From SAR86 cluster bacterium SAR86B (GTDB taxonomy: Bacteria; Pseudomonadota; Gammaproteobacteria; Magnimaribacterales; D2472): DNA of 64,000 nucleotides. The notes under the pieces were generated by a model. That model was not told the origin of the DNA. It ran no database searches and was given only the letters and a program-made list of their open reading frames with translations. Where the stretch lies: positions 183,684 to 247,683 of the forward strand of contig CAJJAC010000009.1 in NCBI GenBank assembly GCA_905181955.1. The letters run 5' to 3'. The position numbers and the translations under genes are program-made. Positions 36,123 through 45,860 of the stretch are shown in pieces (positions within the stretch are counted from its first letter, which is position 1; each line of letters opens with the position of its first letter).

Positions 36123-36877
36123 TCCCTTACAGCCTTAAATATTTCTATATCACTAGGTTCTTCTTTGTAATCAAACTTTTGCATTATACATTCTCGAATT
36201 ATTTTTTGATCAGATCTTAAAAATGGGTTGGTTTGTATTTCAAGCTCAAGTAAGGAAGGAATAGTTGGCTGGTCATTATTTCTTAAGTTAACACAAGACT
36301 CATATCTATCCTTTAAGGCTTGATTAGAATGTTCTACTTCAAGAGCAAAGGTTAAATTTGCTAAAGTATATTCATGACCACAATAAACTTTTGTATTTAA
36401 AGGCAACTTTTTTAACTTATTTAAAGACTCGTACATTTGTAAATAAGTGCCTTCAAAAATTCTTCCACAACCACCAGCGAAAAGTGTATCTCCACAGAAG
36501 AGAAAAGGCTCACCATCATTTTCTGCAAAATATGCTATGTGATCTAATGTATGACCTGGTATTTCAATGATAGTAAAATCGATGCCAATAATATTTACCT
36601 GATCGCCATCTTTTAATTCTTTATTAATACCATCAAAGATAGAGGCAGTTGGCCCATAGACATCTAAAGACGAATTATTAACTAACTTTTTAACTCCACC
36701 AGTATGATCAAAATGATGGTGGGTAATTAAAATATTAGACAATTGTTTTTTATTAATTGTTAAATAAGCATCAACAGGTTCAGAGTCTCCAGGATCAACT
36801 ACAAGTAATCCTTCATTAGTTGTCACTAACCAAATATAATTATCACTAAATGCTTTTATAGGCTCAATCTTAATCAT
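36104..36877 (-). CDS. gloB: Hydroxyacylglutathione hydrolase (glyoxalase II)
   Basis: Hydrolyses S-lactoylglutathione, ending methylglyoxal detoxification. It has 257 residues (E. coli 251). The metallo-beta-lactamase metal motif THHHFDHTGG gives H53, H55, D57 and H58, with further ligands in PGHTLDH and in FCGDTLFAGGCGRIFEG. YCGHEYTLANLTFA and the C-terminal glutathione-binding segment are present. It is cotranscribed with mltD (19-bp overlap) and diverges from rnhA with 23 bp between starts. Confidence 0.95.
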   Translation of the reverse strand: MIKIEPIKAFSDNYIWLVTTNEGLLVVDPGDSEPVDAYLTINKKQLSNILITHHHFDHTGGVKKLVNNSSLDVYGPTASIFDGINKELKDGDQVNIIGIDFTIIEIPGHTLDHIAYFAENDGEPFLFCGDTLFAGGCGRIFEGTYLQMYESLNKLKKLPLNTKVYCGHEYTLANLTFALEVEHSNQALKDRYESCVNLRNNDQPTIPSLLELEIQTNPFLRSDQKIIRECIMQKFDYKEEPSDIEIFKAVREWKDNT

Positions 36878-36900
36878 ATGAAGATTTTATATTTAAATAG

Positions 36901-37332
36901 ATGAAAACGGTAAAAATTTATACAGATGGTGCATGCAGAGGCAATCCTGGCTTAGGGGGTTGGGGCGCTTTAATGATATTTGAAGGCAAGGAGAAAGAGC
37001 TTTGCGGTGGTCAGGAGAATACAACAAATAATCAAATGGAGCTAAAAGCTGCTATCGAGGCTTTAAAGGCACTAACAGAACCTTGTATGGTCGAGTTAAC
37101 TACTGACTCAAAGTATGTAATGCAAGGTATAACTCTATGGATTGATAACTGGAAAAGAAATAACTGGAAAACCGCAACCAAAAAAGATGTTAAAAATAAA
37201 GATTTATGGATCGAACTTTATGATTTAAAGTCTCAACATCAGATTGATTGGAAATGGGTTAAAGGGCATTCAGGCCATAGAGAAAATGAAATCGCAGATG
37301 ATCTAGCGAACAAAGGAATTGATAATTTATAA
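36901..37332 (+). CDS. rnhA: Ribonuclease HI
   Basis: Removes RNA from RNA-DNA hybrids. The 143 residues carry all catalytic acids: D9 ([11 protein letters not shown]), E47 ([10 protein letters not shown]), D69 (TTDSKYV) and D133 (NEIADDLAN), plus the mobile-loop His in KGHSGH. It has the usual rnhA-dnaQ neighbourhood, here running codirectionally (3-nt gap) rather than divergently as in E. coli. No Shine-Dalgarno is seen; a TATATT -10-like hexamer ends 7 nt before the ATG, so the mRNA may be leaderless. Confidence 0.97.
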   Translation: MKTVKIYTDGACRGNPGLGGWGALMIFEGKEKELCGGQENTTNNQMELKAAIEALKALTEPCMVELTTDSKYVMQGITLWIDNWKRNNWKTATKKDVKNKDLWIELYDLKSQHQIDWKWVKGHSGHRENEIADDLANKGIDNL

Positions 37333-37335
37333 ATA

Positions 37336-38055
37336 ATGGCTAAAAAATTCATAATTCTTGATACAGAAACCACTGGGCTGGAGGTTAGACAAGGCCATAA
37401 AATTATTGAAATTGGAGCAGTTGTTCTTAATGATAGAAAAAAATCATCTGATCATTTTCACGCCTATATAAACCCAGGAAGAGCTATCGATGAGGAAGCT
37501 TCAAAGGTTCATGGTATTAGTAATCAAGATCTAGAAAATGAACCCATGTTTGCAGCTATTGCTGATGATTTTATTGAATTTATTCAAGGCTCAACCTTAA
37601 TTATTCACAACGCTCCTTTTGATGTAGGCTTTCTTAACAGTGAGCTAAAGTCCGTATCAGCAAAATACCCAAAGCTAGAAGATATATGTGAAATAGAAGA
37701 TTCATTAGTTCTAGCAAGAAATAAATTTCCAGGCCAGAGAAATTCTTTGGATGCCCTAGCTAATAGGTTTGAAGTTTCTGGTTATGATAGAAGTTTTCAT
37801 GGAGCCTTACTGGATGCAAATATATTAGCAGATGTTTATATTTATTTAACAGGCGGACAAAGTAAGTTTGAGTTCTTAGATAATACTTCGACCCTTAATA
37901 AGAATCAGCATGATAAAGAATCACATTTATCTCTAGAAGGGTTGAAATTTGTTAAAGTATCAACCAGTAAATCAGACATAGATGCTCATCAAACTAGATT
38001 AGATGAAATTAAAGAAAAAAATAAAATAGAAACTATTTGGAATAACTATTCATGA
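37336..38055 (+). CDS. dnaQ: DNA polymerase III epsilon subunit (3'-5' proofreading exonuclease)
   Basis: A 239-residue DEDDh exonuclease. ExoI is LDTETTGLE (D9, E11), ExoII is HNAPFDVGFLNSEL, and ExoIII is FHGALLDANILADVY. The C-terminal tail DAHQTRLDEIKEKNKIETIWNN matches the alpha-polymerase binding end of epsilon, and QSKFEF after the exonuclease domain sits where E. coli has its clamp-binding peptide. It is in an operon with rnhA (3-nt gap) and gltX (4-bp ATGA overlap). Confidence 0.96.
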   Translation: MAKKFIILDTETTGLEVRQGHKIIEIGAVVLNDRKKSSDHFHAYINPGRAIDEEASKVHGISNQDLENEPMFAAIADDFIEFIQGSTLIIHNAPFDVGFLNSELKSVSAKYPKLEDICEIEDSLVLARNKFPGQRNSLDALANRFEVSGYDRSFHGALLDANILADVYIYLTGGQSKFEFLDNTSTLNKNQHDKESHLSLEGLKFVKVSTSKSDIDAHQTRLDEIKEKNKIETIWNNYS

Positions 38056-39440
38056 CTACCATTACACGTTTTGCACCAAGCCCAACTGGAACTCTTCATA
38101 TAGGTGGTGTGAGAACAGCATTATTTAATTATGTATACGCTAAGCAGAATAATGGTTTATTTTTAATTCGAATTGAGGATACTGATTTAGAAAGATCAAC
38201 CAAAGAATTTGAAAAAAATATATTAGATAGCTTAGACTCTTTAGGTCTCTCTCCAGATAACGAACCAGTACATCAATCAGAAAGAACTGAGCTTTATTTA
38301 GAGTCAGCTCAGCACATCATCAATTCTGGAAAAGCATATTATTGTAATTGTTCTAAAGTAAGATTAGATGAAATGAGAACAAGTCAGCAGAAGGCAGGTC
38401 AAAAACCACAGTATGATGGCAAATGTAGGGATCTAAATCTTGCTAAATCTAACGATACAGTTTTGAGACTTAAAACACCGAACTCAGGTGAGGTTGTTGT
38501 AAATGATTTAATAAGAGGAGATATTGTTTTTGAAAATTCAGAATTAGACGATCTTATTTTATTGAGAAGTGATGGAACTCCAACTTACCATCTTTGTAAT
38601 GTTATTGATGATTATGAACAAGAAGTAACAACAGTTATTAGAGGTGAAGATCACATAAGTAATACTCCTCGACAAATACATATCCAGCAAGCGTTAGAAT
38701 ATCCGCCGCTTGAATATGCTCATTTACCTTTAGTACTTGGCCAAGATAAAAAAAGATTATCTAAGCGTCACGCTGCAACAAGCTTGGATGAATACCAGGC
38801 CATGGGATATCTGAATGTTTCTATTATTAATACACTTGCTAGACTCGGATGGTCTCGAGGTGAGAATGAAGTCTTTAATTTAGATGAACTTATAAGAGAT
38901 TTTGATATTAAGGAAGTCCAAAAAGCTGGCGCTATTTTTGACTTAAGTAAATTAGACTGGATAAACAGCCAGCATCTTAGTCAGTTAGATGAAGCTGCAT
39001 TTAAAGCAGAGCTTATGCCGTTTATAGATAATCTAAATCTAGATTACTCTGACTATGATCAACTTGATGATCTAATAGAGGCCATGCGTTCTGTTAAATC
39101 TAATTTAAGCCTTATAGCAGAGGCATTAATTCCCTATTTAGATTCTTTCAAAGAATATGATGAAAAAGGCGTTAATAAGTTCCTAGTTGGCTCAGAAGTA
39201 ACACTAACGCATGTTATCTTGATGTTAGAGAGTCTTGATGATTGGAATGAAGCTATTATTGATGAGCATTTAGCAAAACTACAAGAAGAATTAGAATTAC
39301 CAACACCTAAGATGAATCAACCTATTAGAATAGCTTTAACAGGTTCAACTCAATCACCATCACTTGGAATGACTATTAAATTAATGGGTAAAGACAAATC
39401 CATTAATTTGCTTAAAAAAGCTTTAGATTTTTTATCCTAA
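38052..39440 (+). CDS. gltX: Glutamyl-tRNA synthetase
   Basis: Class I aminoacyl-tRNA synthetase, 462 residues. The HIGH-type motif is PSPTGTLHIGGVRTALFN and the KMSKS-type motif is KKRLSKRHAA. A CNC ... KCRD zinc-like motif lies in the insertion (about residues 98-126). The anticodon-binding helical C-terminus ends LGMTIKLMGKDKSINLLKKAL. No tRNA-Glu gene is in the window. It overlaps dnaQ by 4 bp, so translation is coupled. About 120 bp without a gene follow before the TonB receptor. Confidence 0.97.
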   Translation: MTTITRFAPSPTGTLHIGGVRTALFNYVYAKQNNGLFLIRIEDTDLERSTKEFEKNILDSLDSLGLSPDNEPVHQSERTELYLESAQHIINSGKAYYCNCSKVRLDEMRTSQQKAGQKPQYDGKCRDLNLAKSNDTVLRLKTPNSGEVVVNDLIRGDIVFENSELDDLILLRSDGTPTYHLCNVIDDYEQEVTTVIRGEDHISNTPRQIHIQQALEYPPLEYAHLPLVLGQDKKRLSKRHAATSLDEYQAMGYLNVSIINTLARLGWSRGENEVFNLDELIRDFDIKEVQKAGAIFDLSKLDWINSQHLSQLDEAAFKAELMPFIDNLNLDYSDYDQLDDLIEAMRSVKSNLSLIAEALIPYLDSFKEYDEKGVNKFLVGSEVTLTHVILMLESLDDWNEAIIDEHLAKLQEELELPTPKMNQPIRIALTGSTQSPSLGMTIKLMGKDKSINLLKKALDFLS

Positions 39441-39478
39441 AACACCTTAAGTACTCAGATTCGACAGGTGATTAAAAC

Positions 39479-39507
39479 TTCCCAAACCCTATAAAAGTAG
39501 ATACAAT
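39479..39507 (+). promoter_or_regulatory. candidate promoter of the TonB receptor gene
   Basis: TTCCCA (39479-39484, 4 of 6 to consensus), a 17-bp spacer and TACAAT (39502-39507, 5 of 6). The leader would be about 50 nt and includes a small hairpin (ATGGTA/TACCAT, 39516-39534) before a GGGGA ribosome-binding site. Confidence 0.45.
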
Positions 39508-39563
39508 TTAATGGTATGGTAGTTTTTTTACCATCTTATTCATTCTTATGGGGAAAATAAAAC

Positions 39564-42500
39564 ATGAATTATTCTAAATACTTACTTTTAATACCTGTCG
39601 TATTATCTTTTAATATCTTTGCACAAGACACTGCTAACGCTTCTGAAGTAGAAGAAGTAACAGTTGTTGGTTCGCAAATTAAAGGTGCAAAAATTACTGG
39701 AGCACTTCCTGTCTCTATCATTACATCTGATGACATAGAAGGTTTAGCTGTAGAATCTGGTGAAGAACTTTTTGCTGCTATTGCTGAAAATGGTGGTAAC
39801 AATTTCAACCAAACGGATTTTAATGGTGGATACAATGCTAATAGAGGAGACGTCGGGGCTCTTGATCTAAGAAACATTGGTACAGGAAATACAGTTACAC
39901 TTTTAAATGGAAGAAGAGTTGTTAATTCTCCCGGTTACGCTACTGAGTGGGTTGGTGGAAGTTATGTTCCCGTTACAAGTGTTAATTCAAATGTAATCCC
40001 AGTATATGGTGCAGAGAGAATAGAGATTCTGCGTGATGGTGCTTCAGCTATTTATGGTGCTGATGCTGTTGCTGGTGTTGTTAATACAGTTTTAAAGAAA
40101 GATTTTGAAGGTACTACAGTTAGATTAAGAACTAACTGGTATGACAGTTTTGCTGCAAAGGACAATAAAGTAAGTGTTCAGTGGGGAAAAAATTTCTCCA
40201 ATGGCACAAACGTATCTGTTTACTTTGATCATTATGATAGAGGAAGAATCAAAGCTACTGAAGATCCTAAGTGGTCTAATGGAGATTTAAGAAGATTCTT
40301 ACCTTCACCTGATGAAGGTGGGTTAGGTGAATTCAATGACACAACTTGGAGAAACCAAAGCGCATCAAGCCCTTGGGGACAATTCTACGAAGGAAGTAAC
40401 ATTTTTAGTATCTATAGAGCAGATGATTCAAATTGCTTATCTAATTCCTCAAGCAACCTCTATAACATAGCTGGTCAAGACCACATGTGTTTATATGATT
40501 CTTCATCTATTCGTGCTGACAATAGAGTCAACTACGGTGAGACAATGGACAAAAGAGGAAAACTTAATCGTGATAATGTCATGATCTTTATTAATAAAGA
40601 GCTTGCAAGTGGAACAGAGTCCTACACAGAAATTGGCATATATATGTCAGAAGCTAATCGTACTTTATACCCAGGCACACTGTTAGGCTCAGGTTCAGCT
40701 ACCAAAAATGGTGGAGGAACTCAGCCTATGGTTATTCCATCTACCAATTACTGGTTAAACCAGCTTGTTAGAACCGATGGTTCTAAGTTTGTAGATAGAG
40801 AAGGTGATGTTTTATATGCAAGATACTTTAGATTTAATACCCCAAGAGGCTATGATTCATCTAGAAAAACTTTTAGATTAGTAAAAGGCTGGAGAGGTTC
40901 TAATGGAGATTGGGACTGGGATACTGGAATGGTTTGGTCTCAAGCTTCATCAGAAATGGATAATTATGGAAGAGTAAATATGAATATGCTTGACGCAGCA
41001 TTGGCTCTTGATACACCAGACGCATATAACCCTTTTTGTGCAACTGTAAATTGTAATGAAGATGCATTCATGACAACTATTTTTAGAAATAACACTTCTT
41101 CACTTTATATGTGGGACTTAAAATTCTCTAATCCAAGTGTATTTAGTCTGCCTGCTGGAGATGTGGCTATGCTGGTTGGAACTGAAATTAGAAGTGAAAA
41201 AATGAGTGATCAAAGAGATCCTAATATAAATGGTGATATACCTTGGACAACAGTCAAAGGCGTAACTTTCCCATATGTTTCTAATATCTCTAATTCAAGC
41301 CCTTCACCAAACACAAGTGGAGCTAGACTTATTTCTTCAGTATTTATGGAAATGCAGATTCCTCTTATGGAGAACATGGATTCACAGTTTGCTGTTAGAG
41401 GTGAAAACTTTAATGATATCGGAAGCACTGTTGTTGGTAAATTTGCAGTTGGATATCAGCCAATTGAACAAATTAAGTTAAGAGCTTCTACATCAACTTC
41501 ATTTAGAGCTCCTAACCTTATAACTGTTAATGAGGGACTTATTGCTAGAAGTAATACTCAAGAAGATCCTTTATACACGTATTCAGTTGGTGAGAATTAT
41601 AATAACTATTCAATTCAAAGAGTTGCACAAGGTAACGAAAATCTAGAGTCAGAAGAGGCAACTAACACCTCTGTTGGTGTCATTATAATGCCTGGTGAAC
41701 AATTCCCAGTTTTAGATGGTCTTGTTGTTACTGTTGATAAGTGGACTATAGAAACTGAAAATACCGTTGGTTTATTTGGTGAAAGAAACCATATGCTTCT
41801 TGATACTCTTATTAGAGCTCAAGGCGGACCTACAGAATGTATTGGTAATCCACTAGTTGTTCGTGGCCCATTTCAAGGCGCTTCAGATAGTGATGGTAAT
41901 CCTTTAACTTGGAGTCCAGATTTATGTGAAGCTGGTCAAGTTATCAGAGTTATGGATACATATGTCAACCTAGACGATAGAAATTTGGCTGGTACAGATA
42001 TCTCTGTCCAATATTCTAGAGAAACTGACGTTGGTGATTTTGGTGCTAAATTTACTAAAGTTTCTTATGACGAGTTTGAGCAAGTAGCTGGTACACAAAG
42101 TGCTGCACTTATCGAAGCTGTAAAAGCTGGTGGTCCTTTAGAGGGTTTAATTGCTCCTGCTGGATTTGGAGATCTTATTGGTACTTTTGGAAGAAGAGCC
42201 TATCCTGAAGATAAATATTCAGGAAGCATTTCGTGGAGAAATGGTTCATGGTCTGCATATTTAACTGGAACCATGGTTGGTGAATTCCTTGAAACAGGTG
42301 TTACAGATAATGCAAAAACTTCTGATGGAAACTATGCATGTTCAGGAACATCTAGCTGGTCTGGAGATAATTGTGGAGATTTCTGGTTAGTTGAATCAAT
42401 GCTAACTTTAAACTTCAGTCTTTCTTATAAGTTCAGAAATGGTCTAAGAATTAAAGGTCAGGTCAGAAATCTTGAAGATACTAGAGCTCCATTAGCTGAT

Positions 42501-42581
42501 GAGTACACATGGGGATATGTTGGAGATGTACATCAGGACTATGGTAAAAGTTATGCAGTAGAACTTTATAAAAAGTTTTAA
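39564..42581 (+). CDS. TonB-dependent receptor (outer membrane)
   Basis: A 1005-residue outer-membrane receptor. A signal peptide (YSKYLLLIPVVLSFNIFA) is followed by the TonB-box-like EVEEVTVVGSQI, then the plug domain (LPVSIITSDDIEGLA; GTGNTVTLLNGRRV; YGAERIEILRDGASAIYGADAVAGVVN, about residues 45-180) and a long 22-strand barrel ending in an aromatic (ELYKKF). The early barrel and the plug look like the NGRR-type receptors expanded in marine gammaproteobacteria for organic substrates rather than siderophores. It is followed by a terminator and then the DASS/GGT pair, which suggests uptake of a glutamyl or dicarboxylate-containing nutrient; that link is inference. Confidence 0.92.
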   Translation: MNYSKYLLLIPVVLSFNIFAQDTANASEVEEVTVVGSQIKGAKITGALPVSIITSDDIEGLAVESGEELFAAIAENGGNNFNQTDFNGGYNANRGDVGALDLRNIGTGNTVTLLNGRRVVNSPGYATEWVGGSYVPVTSVNSNVIPVYGAERIEILRDGASAIYGADAVAGVVNTVLKKDFEGTTVRLRTNWYDSFAAKDNKVSVQWGKNFSNGTNVSVYFDHYDRGRIKATEDPKWSNGDLRRFLPSPDEGGLGEFNDTTWRNQSASSPWGQFYEGSNIFSIYRADDSNCLSNSSSNLYNIAGQDHMCLYDSSSIRADNRVNYGETMDKRGKLNRDNVMIFINKELASGTESYTEIGIYMSEANRTLYPGTLLGSGSATKNGGGTQPMVIPSTNYWLNQLVRTDGSKFVDREGDVLYARYFRFNTPRGYDSSRKTFRLVKGWRGSNGDWDWDTGMVWSQASSEMDNYGRVNMNMLDAALALDTPDAYNPFCATVNCNEDAFMTTIFRNNTSSLYMWDLKFSNPSVFSLPAGDVAMLVGTEIRSEKMSDQRDPNINGDIPWTTVKGVTFPYVSNISNSSPSPNTSGARLISSVFMEMQIPLMENMDSQFAVRGENFNDIGSTVVGKFAVGYQPIEQIKLRASTSTSFRAPNLITVNEGLIARSNTQEDPLYTYSVGENYNNYSIQRVAQGNENLESEEATNTSVGVIIMPGEQFPVLDGLVVTVDKWTIETENTVGLFGERNHMLLDTLIRAQGGPTECIGNPLVVRGPFQGASDSDGNPLTWSPDLCEAGQVIRVMDTYVNLDDRNLAGTDISVQYSRETDVGDFGAKFTKVSYDEFEQVAGTQSAALIEAVKAGGPLEGLIAPAGFGDLIGTFGRRAYPEDKYSGSISWRNGSWSAYLTGTMVGEFLETGVTDNAKTSDGNYACSGTSSWSGDNCGDFWLVESMLTLNFSLSYKFRNGLRIKGQVRNLEDTRAPLADEYTWGYVGDVHQDYGKSYAVELYKKF

Positions 42582-42595
42582 TCGATAATGAATTT

Positions 42596-42620
42596 AAAGG
42601 GAGCTCAGGCTCCCTTTTTT
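42596..42620 (+). terminator. intrinsic terminator after the TonB receptor
   Basis: AAAGGGAGC, loop TCAG, GCTCCCTTT, then T6 (42615-42620). It has a 9-bp stem with six G/C pairs grouped in the core. The DASS gene starts 24 bp later, so its expression depends on read-through or an internal promoter. Confidence 0.9.
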
Positions 42621-42644
42621 ATAAAAAAAGATTAGGATATAGAT

Positions 42645-44147
42645 ATGCACGCTTATCAAAATAAAGGCTTCTTCATCGGTCTATTGGCATTTAGTGCAAT
42701 TGTCTTATGTGGTATTTTTAATTTAATACCAGATAGCCTTCTTGCTTTAGAAGGAACATCCTTTGAAACAAATAAAGGTATTCAATATATAAATAGTCAA
42801 GCAGCCTGGTTTGTACTTGCAGTTCTTGTTCTGATGGCAATATGGTGGGCTACTGAAGCACTTCCTGTTGCAGTTACCTCGTTACTTCCATTGGCATTAT
42901 TTCCTCTTCTAAATGTTGCTAGTTTCCAAATTTCTGCCAATCCTTATGCCAACAAAAATATTTATCTATTTTTGGGTGGGTTTATTTTAGCTCTTGGTAT
43001 CGAGAGTTCTGGTTTGCATAAAAGAATGGCACTAAGAATGATTACTTTAACAGGTTCAAGTGGAGCAGGGCTTATTGGTGGCTTTATGGGGGTAGCAGCC
43101 CTTGTAAGTATGTTTGTCATGAATACGTCTACTACGTTAATGCTCTTACCAATTGGGCTTGCGGTCTGTACCGTTGTTGCTAAAACGATTCCTGATATAT
43201 CAAATCAACAGCAAAAATATTTTGATACAGCTCTGATGCTAGGTATTGCATATGCAGCTACTATCGGAGGAATGTCCACCATAATTGGCACGGCTCCAAA
43301 CCTTGTTTTCGTAACCTTTATGAGTGAACAGTATGGAGTTGAAATTGACATGATAAGTTGGATGAAATTAGGAGTTCCTGTTGCTTTAGTTATGTTAATT
43401 TCTGCATGGTTAATTCTTACTAAGTTTATTTTCCCTGCTACCTTTATTACAACTAAGGAAACTAAATCCAAATTTAGACAAATGTTAAATGAACTAGGCC
43501 CACTATCGAAAGATGAAATAAAAATTTCTATTATTTTTGGATTAGCTGTTTTGGCATGGATGACCAGTAGGTTAATTAGACAGACTTTTGGAATAGGATT
43601 AGAGGATGCAGGAGTTGCAATCATAGTTGCTATTTTGCTATTTATGATTCCATCATCTAACAAAGGTTCTGATTTAATGCATTGGGATAAAACCACTAAA
43701 CTGCCTTGGGGTCTTTTGATTTTATTTGGTGGCGGTTTATCTTTAGCAGCTCAAGTATCAAGCACAGGGTTGGGAATATGGATTGGTCAGGGCTTAACAG
43801 TGCTTCAAGATGTCGAGCCGATAGTTTTAATTCTTGCTGTGGCAACGCTTATAATATTTTTAACTGAGATGACAAGTAATGTTGCTACAACCAGCACCTT
43901 TCTTCCGGTGATTGGAGCATTGGCAATAGCTATAGGGGTGATTCCTGTATCTTTAACAATTCCAGTATGTTTAGCTGCAAGTTGCGCCTTTATGTTACCG
44001 GTTGCAACACCACCAAATGCTATCGTTTACGGCTCAGGTAAATTCACAATAGCTACTATGATGAAAGCTGGCTTCTTTTTAAATTTAGTAGGTATCGTTG
44101 TCGTAACTTTATTCTCATACTATTTAGCGCCTATAATATTTGGATGA
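42645..44147 (+). CDS. DASS/SLC13-family sodium:dicarboxylate symporter
   Basis: A 500-residue carrier of the divalent anion:sodium symporter family with about 11-12 hydrophobic segments. Both pseudo-repeat signature loops are present: MNTSTTLMLLPI (about residue 165, the SNT-type motif) and TEMTSNVATTSTFLPV (about residue 408). WWATEALPVAVTSLLPL and the C-terminal LPVATPPNAIVYGSG are typical. It imports C4-dicarboxylates or related anions with Na+. The stop overlaps the ggt start (ATGA), so the two proteins are made together, which points to a shared substrate route. Confidence 0.92.
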   Translation: MHAYQNKGFFIGLLAFSAIVLCGIFNLIPDSLLALEGTSFETNKGIQYINSQAAWFVLAVLVLMAIWWATEALPVAVTSLLPLALFPLLNVASFQISANPYANKNIYLFLGGFILALGIESSGLHKRMALRMITLTGSSGAGLIGGFMGVAALVSMFVMNTSTTLMLLPIGLAVCTVVAKTIPDISNQQQKYFDTALMLGIAYAATIGGMSTIIGTAPNLVFVTFMSEQYGVEIDMISWMKLGVPVALVMLISAWLILTKFIFPATFITTKETKSKFRQMLNELGPLSKDEIKISIIFGLAVLAWMTSRLIRQTFGIGLEDAGVAIIVAILLFMIPSSNKGSDLMHWDKTTKLPWGLLILFGGGLSLAAQVSSTGLGIWIGQGLTVLQDVEPIVLILAVATLIIFLTEMTSNVATTSTFLPVIGALAIAIGVIPVSLTIPVCLAASCAFMLPVATPPNAIVYGSGKFTIATMMKAGFFLNLVGIVVVTLFSYYLAPIIFG

Positions 44148-45859
44148 GATTTTTATTACTTAGTTTTCTTGTAATTAGTTACACAGCTAACGCTCAACAG
44201 AACTATATAGATTACAGGTCGCCTTTTCATCCTGTTGTAGCTTCTGCAGGAATGGTAGTTTCACAAAACCTTCTATCATCAGATATTGGAATTGAGATTT
44301 TAAACAAAGGTGGAAATGCAGTCGATGCCGCAGTAGCTGTAGGTTTCTCACTGGCAATAACTTTACCAAGAGCTGGTAATCTAGGTGGCGGTGGCTTCAT
44401 GCTTATATACATGAAGGAGCAAAAGGAAATTTTTTATATAGATTACCGAAGCAACTCTCCATTAAATTCAAACCTAAAAGATTTATTTGGTACCAATCTC
44501 CCAAGAGATTACAACAAAACAGATTTCAATAAATCAAAATACGGATATAAGGCCTCAGCAGTTCCTGGAACAGTTGCAGGCCTGATAGAAGCCCATTCTA
44601 ATTTTGGAAAACTTTCTTTAGCTGAAGTTTTGGAACCGGTTATCAAACAAGCTCAAGATGGAATTCTAGTTTCTTATGATTTACAAAAAGCTATAGAAAG
44701 CACTCCTCAACTATTGGCTGATAAAGAATCTACAAAAATATATTTTAAAGATGGCAAAGCTCTTTCTGAATATTCATTAATGCAAAGGCCTGATTTAGCT
44801 AAAACACTCATTGCTATAGCTAATAATGGTTCTAAAGGTTTTTATGAAGGGGAGGTAGCAAAAAATATTGTAAAAGCTATGAATGCAAATAATGGCTTCA
44901 TGACTCTTGATGATTTAAAAAACTATAAAATTAATGCTGGTGCTCCTATCTCCGTGTCTTATAGAGGTAATACTGTTTTTGCTCCAGGCGCTCCATCAGG
45001 TGGTGGAGTTGTGCTACTTACCGCTCTTAATATTTTACAAAATTATAAATTTAAAGATGAAGATAGTAACGCTACAAGAACTTATCATCTAGTTGCAGAA
45101 TCTTTAAGAAGAGGTCATAACAATAGGTCGCATCATATTGGCGATCCAGCATTTTATGATGTTCCTATGGAAAAGCTTATTTCAAGAGCAAGAACTATTG
45201 AACTTCAAAAAAATATTAAATTTAAAACAGCAACACCAAGTTCAAAGATAAAACCTATGTCAGTAGTTAATGAGAGTAGAGATACCACTCATTACTCTAT
45301 TGTTGATTCTGAGGGTAATGCAGTTTCAAACACTTACACCTTAGGCTACTCCTTTGGTTCAGGTGTAACTATTCCTGGAACCGGAATCTTGTTAAATAAT
45401 CAAATGAATAATTTTGCCTATAGATATGGCGATAAATCAGTTGAAGGAAGGGCAGCTAGCCCAGGTAATCGATTTGCTCCAGGTAAGAGACCCATGAGCA
45501 CTATGACTCCGACAATGGTTTTTGATAAGTCAGGTCAACTCATGCTTATTACAGGTTCACCAGGTGGCTCTTTTATTCCTGCTGCAGTTTTAAGAGTTGT
45601 ATCTGGAGTCATAGATTTTAATTTAAATATCGGTGAAGCAACCATGCTTCCAAGAATACATAAAGACTGGCCATATTCTGGTTTGGATTATGAGTCTATT
45701 CTAAGTTCTGATATTGCAAGGCAATTAGATAGCATGGGTCATAAATCAGAAGCTCAAAAAACTATGGGAAGCACCCAAAGTATTCATATCCAAGATGGAT
45801 TGAACTATGGCTATGCTGATTTAAGAAGACCTGGAGCAGCAGTTTCAGTTCAAAAGTAA
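44144..45859 (+). CDS. ggt: Gamma-glutamyltransferase / glutathione hydrolase
   Basis: A 571-residue periplasmic Ntn-hydrolase with a signal peptide (RFLLLSFLVISYTANA). The autoprocessing nucleophile is T381 in SRDTTHYSIVDSEGN, generating large and small subunits. The GSPGGSFIP oxyanion/substrate loop and LPRAGNLGGGGFML are conserved. It releases glutamate from gamma-glutamyl compounds such as glutathione. Coupled to the DASS carrier by a 4-bp overlap; convergent with the M20 hydrolase gene, 1 nt away. Confidence 0.95.
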   Translation: MRFLLLSFLVISYTANAQQNYIDYRSPFHPVVASAGMVVSQNLLSSDIGIEILNKGGNAVDAAVAVGFSLAITLPRAGNLGGGGFMLIYMKEQKEIFYIDYRSNSPLNSNLKDLFGTNLPRDYNKTDFNKSKYGYKASAVPGTVAGLIEAHSNFGKLSLAEVLEPVIKQAQDGILVSYDLQKAIESTPQLLADKESTKIYFKDGKALSEYSLMQRPDLAKTLIAIANNGSKGFYEGEVAKNIVKAMNANNGFMTLDDLKNYKINAGAPISVSYRGNTVFAPGAPSGGGVVLLTALNILQNYKFKDEDSNATRTYHLVAESLRRGHNNRSHHIGDPAFYDVPMEKLISRARTIELQKNIKFKTATPSSKIKPMSVVNESRDTTHYSIVDSEGNAVSNTYTLGYSFGSGVTIPGTGILLNNQMNNFAYRYGDKSVEGRAASPGNRFAPGKRPMSTMTPTMVFDKSGQLMLITGSPGGSFIPAAVLRVVSGVIDFNLNIGEATMLPRIHKDWPYSGLDYESILSSDIARQLDSMGHKSEAQKTMGSTQSIHIQDGLNYGYADLRRPGAAVSVQK

Positions 45860-45860
45860 A

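Noticed and set aside
39516..39534. Hairpin ATGGTA/TACCAT before the TonB receptor
   Set aside because: The stem has only two G/C pairs and the T run is in the loop, so I do not call it a terminator or riboswitch.
43205..43696. 163-codon minus-strand frame inside the DASS gene
   Set aside because: It lies wholly antisense to a strongly supported membrane carrier and has no motif; long shadows are common opposite hydrophobic genes.
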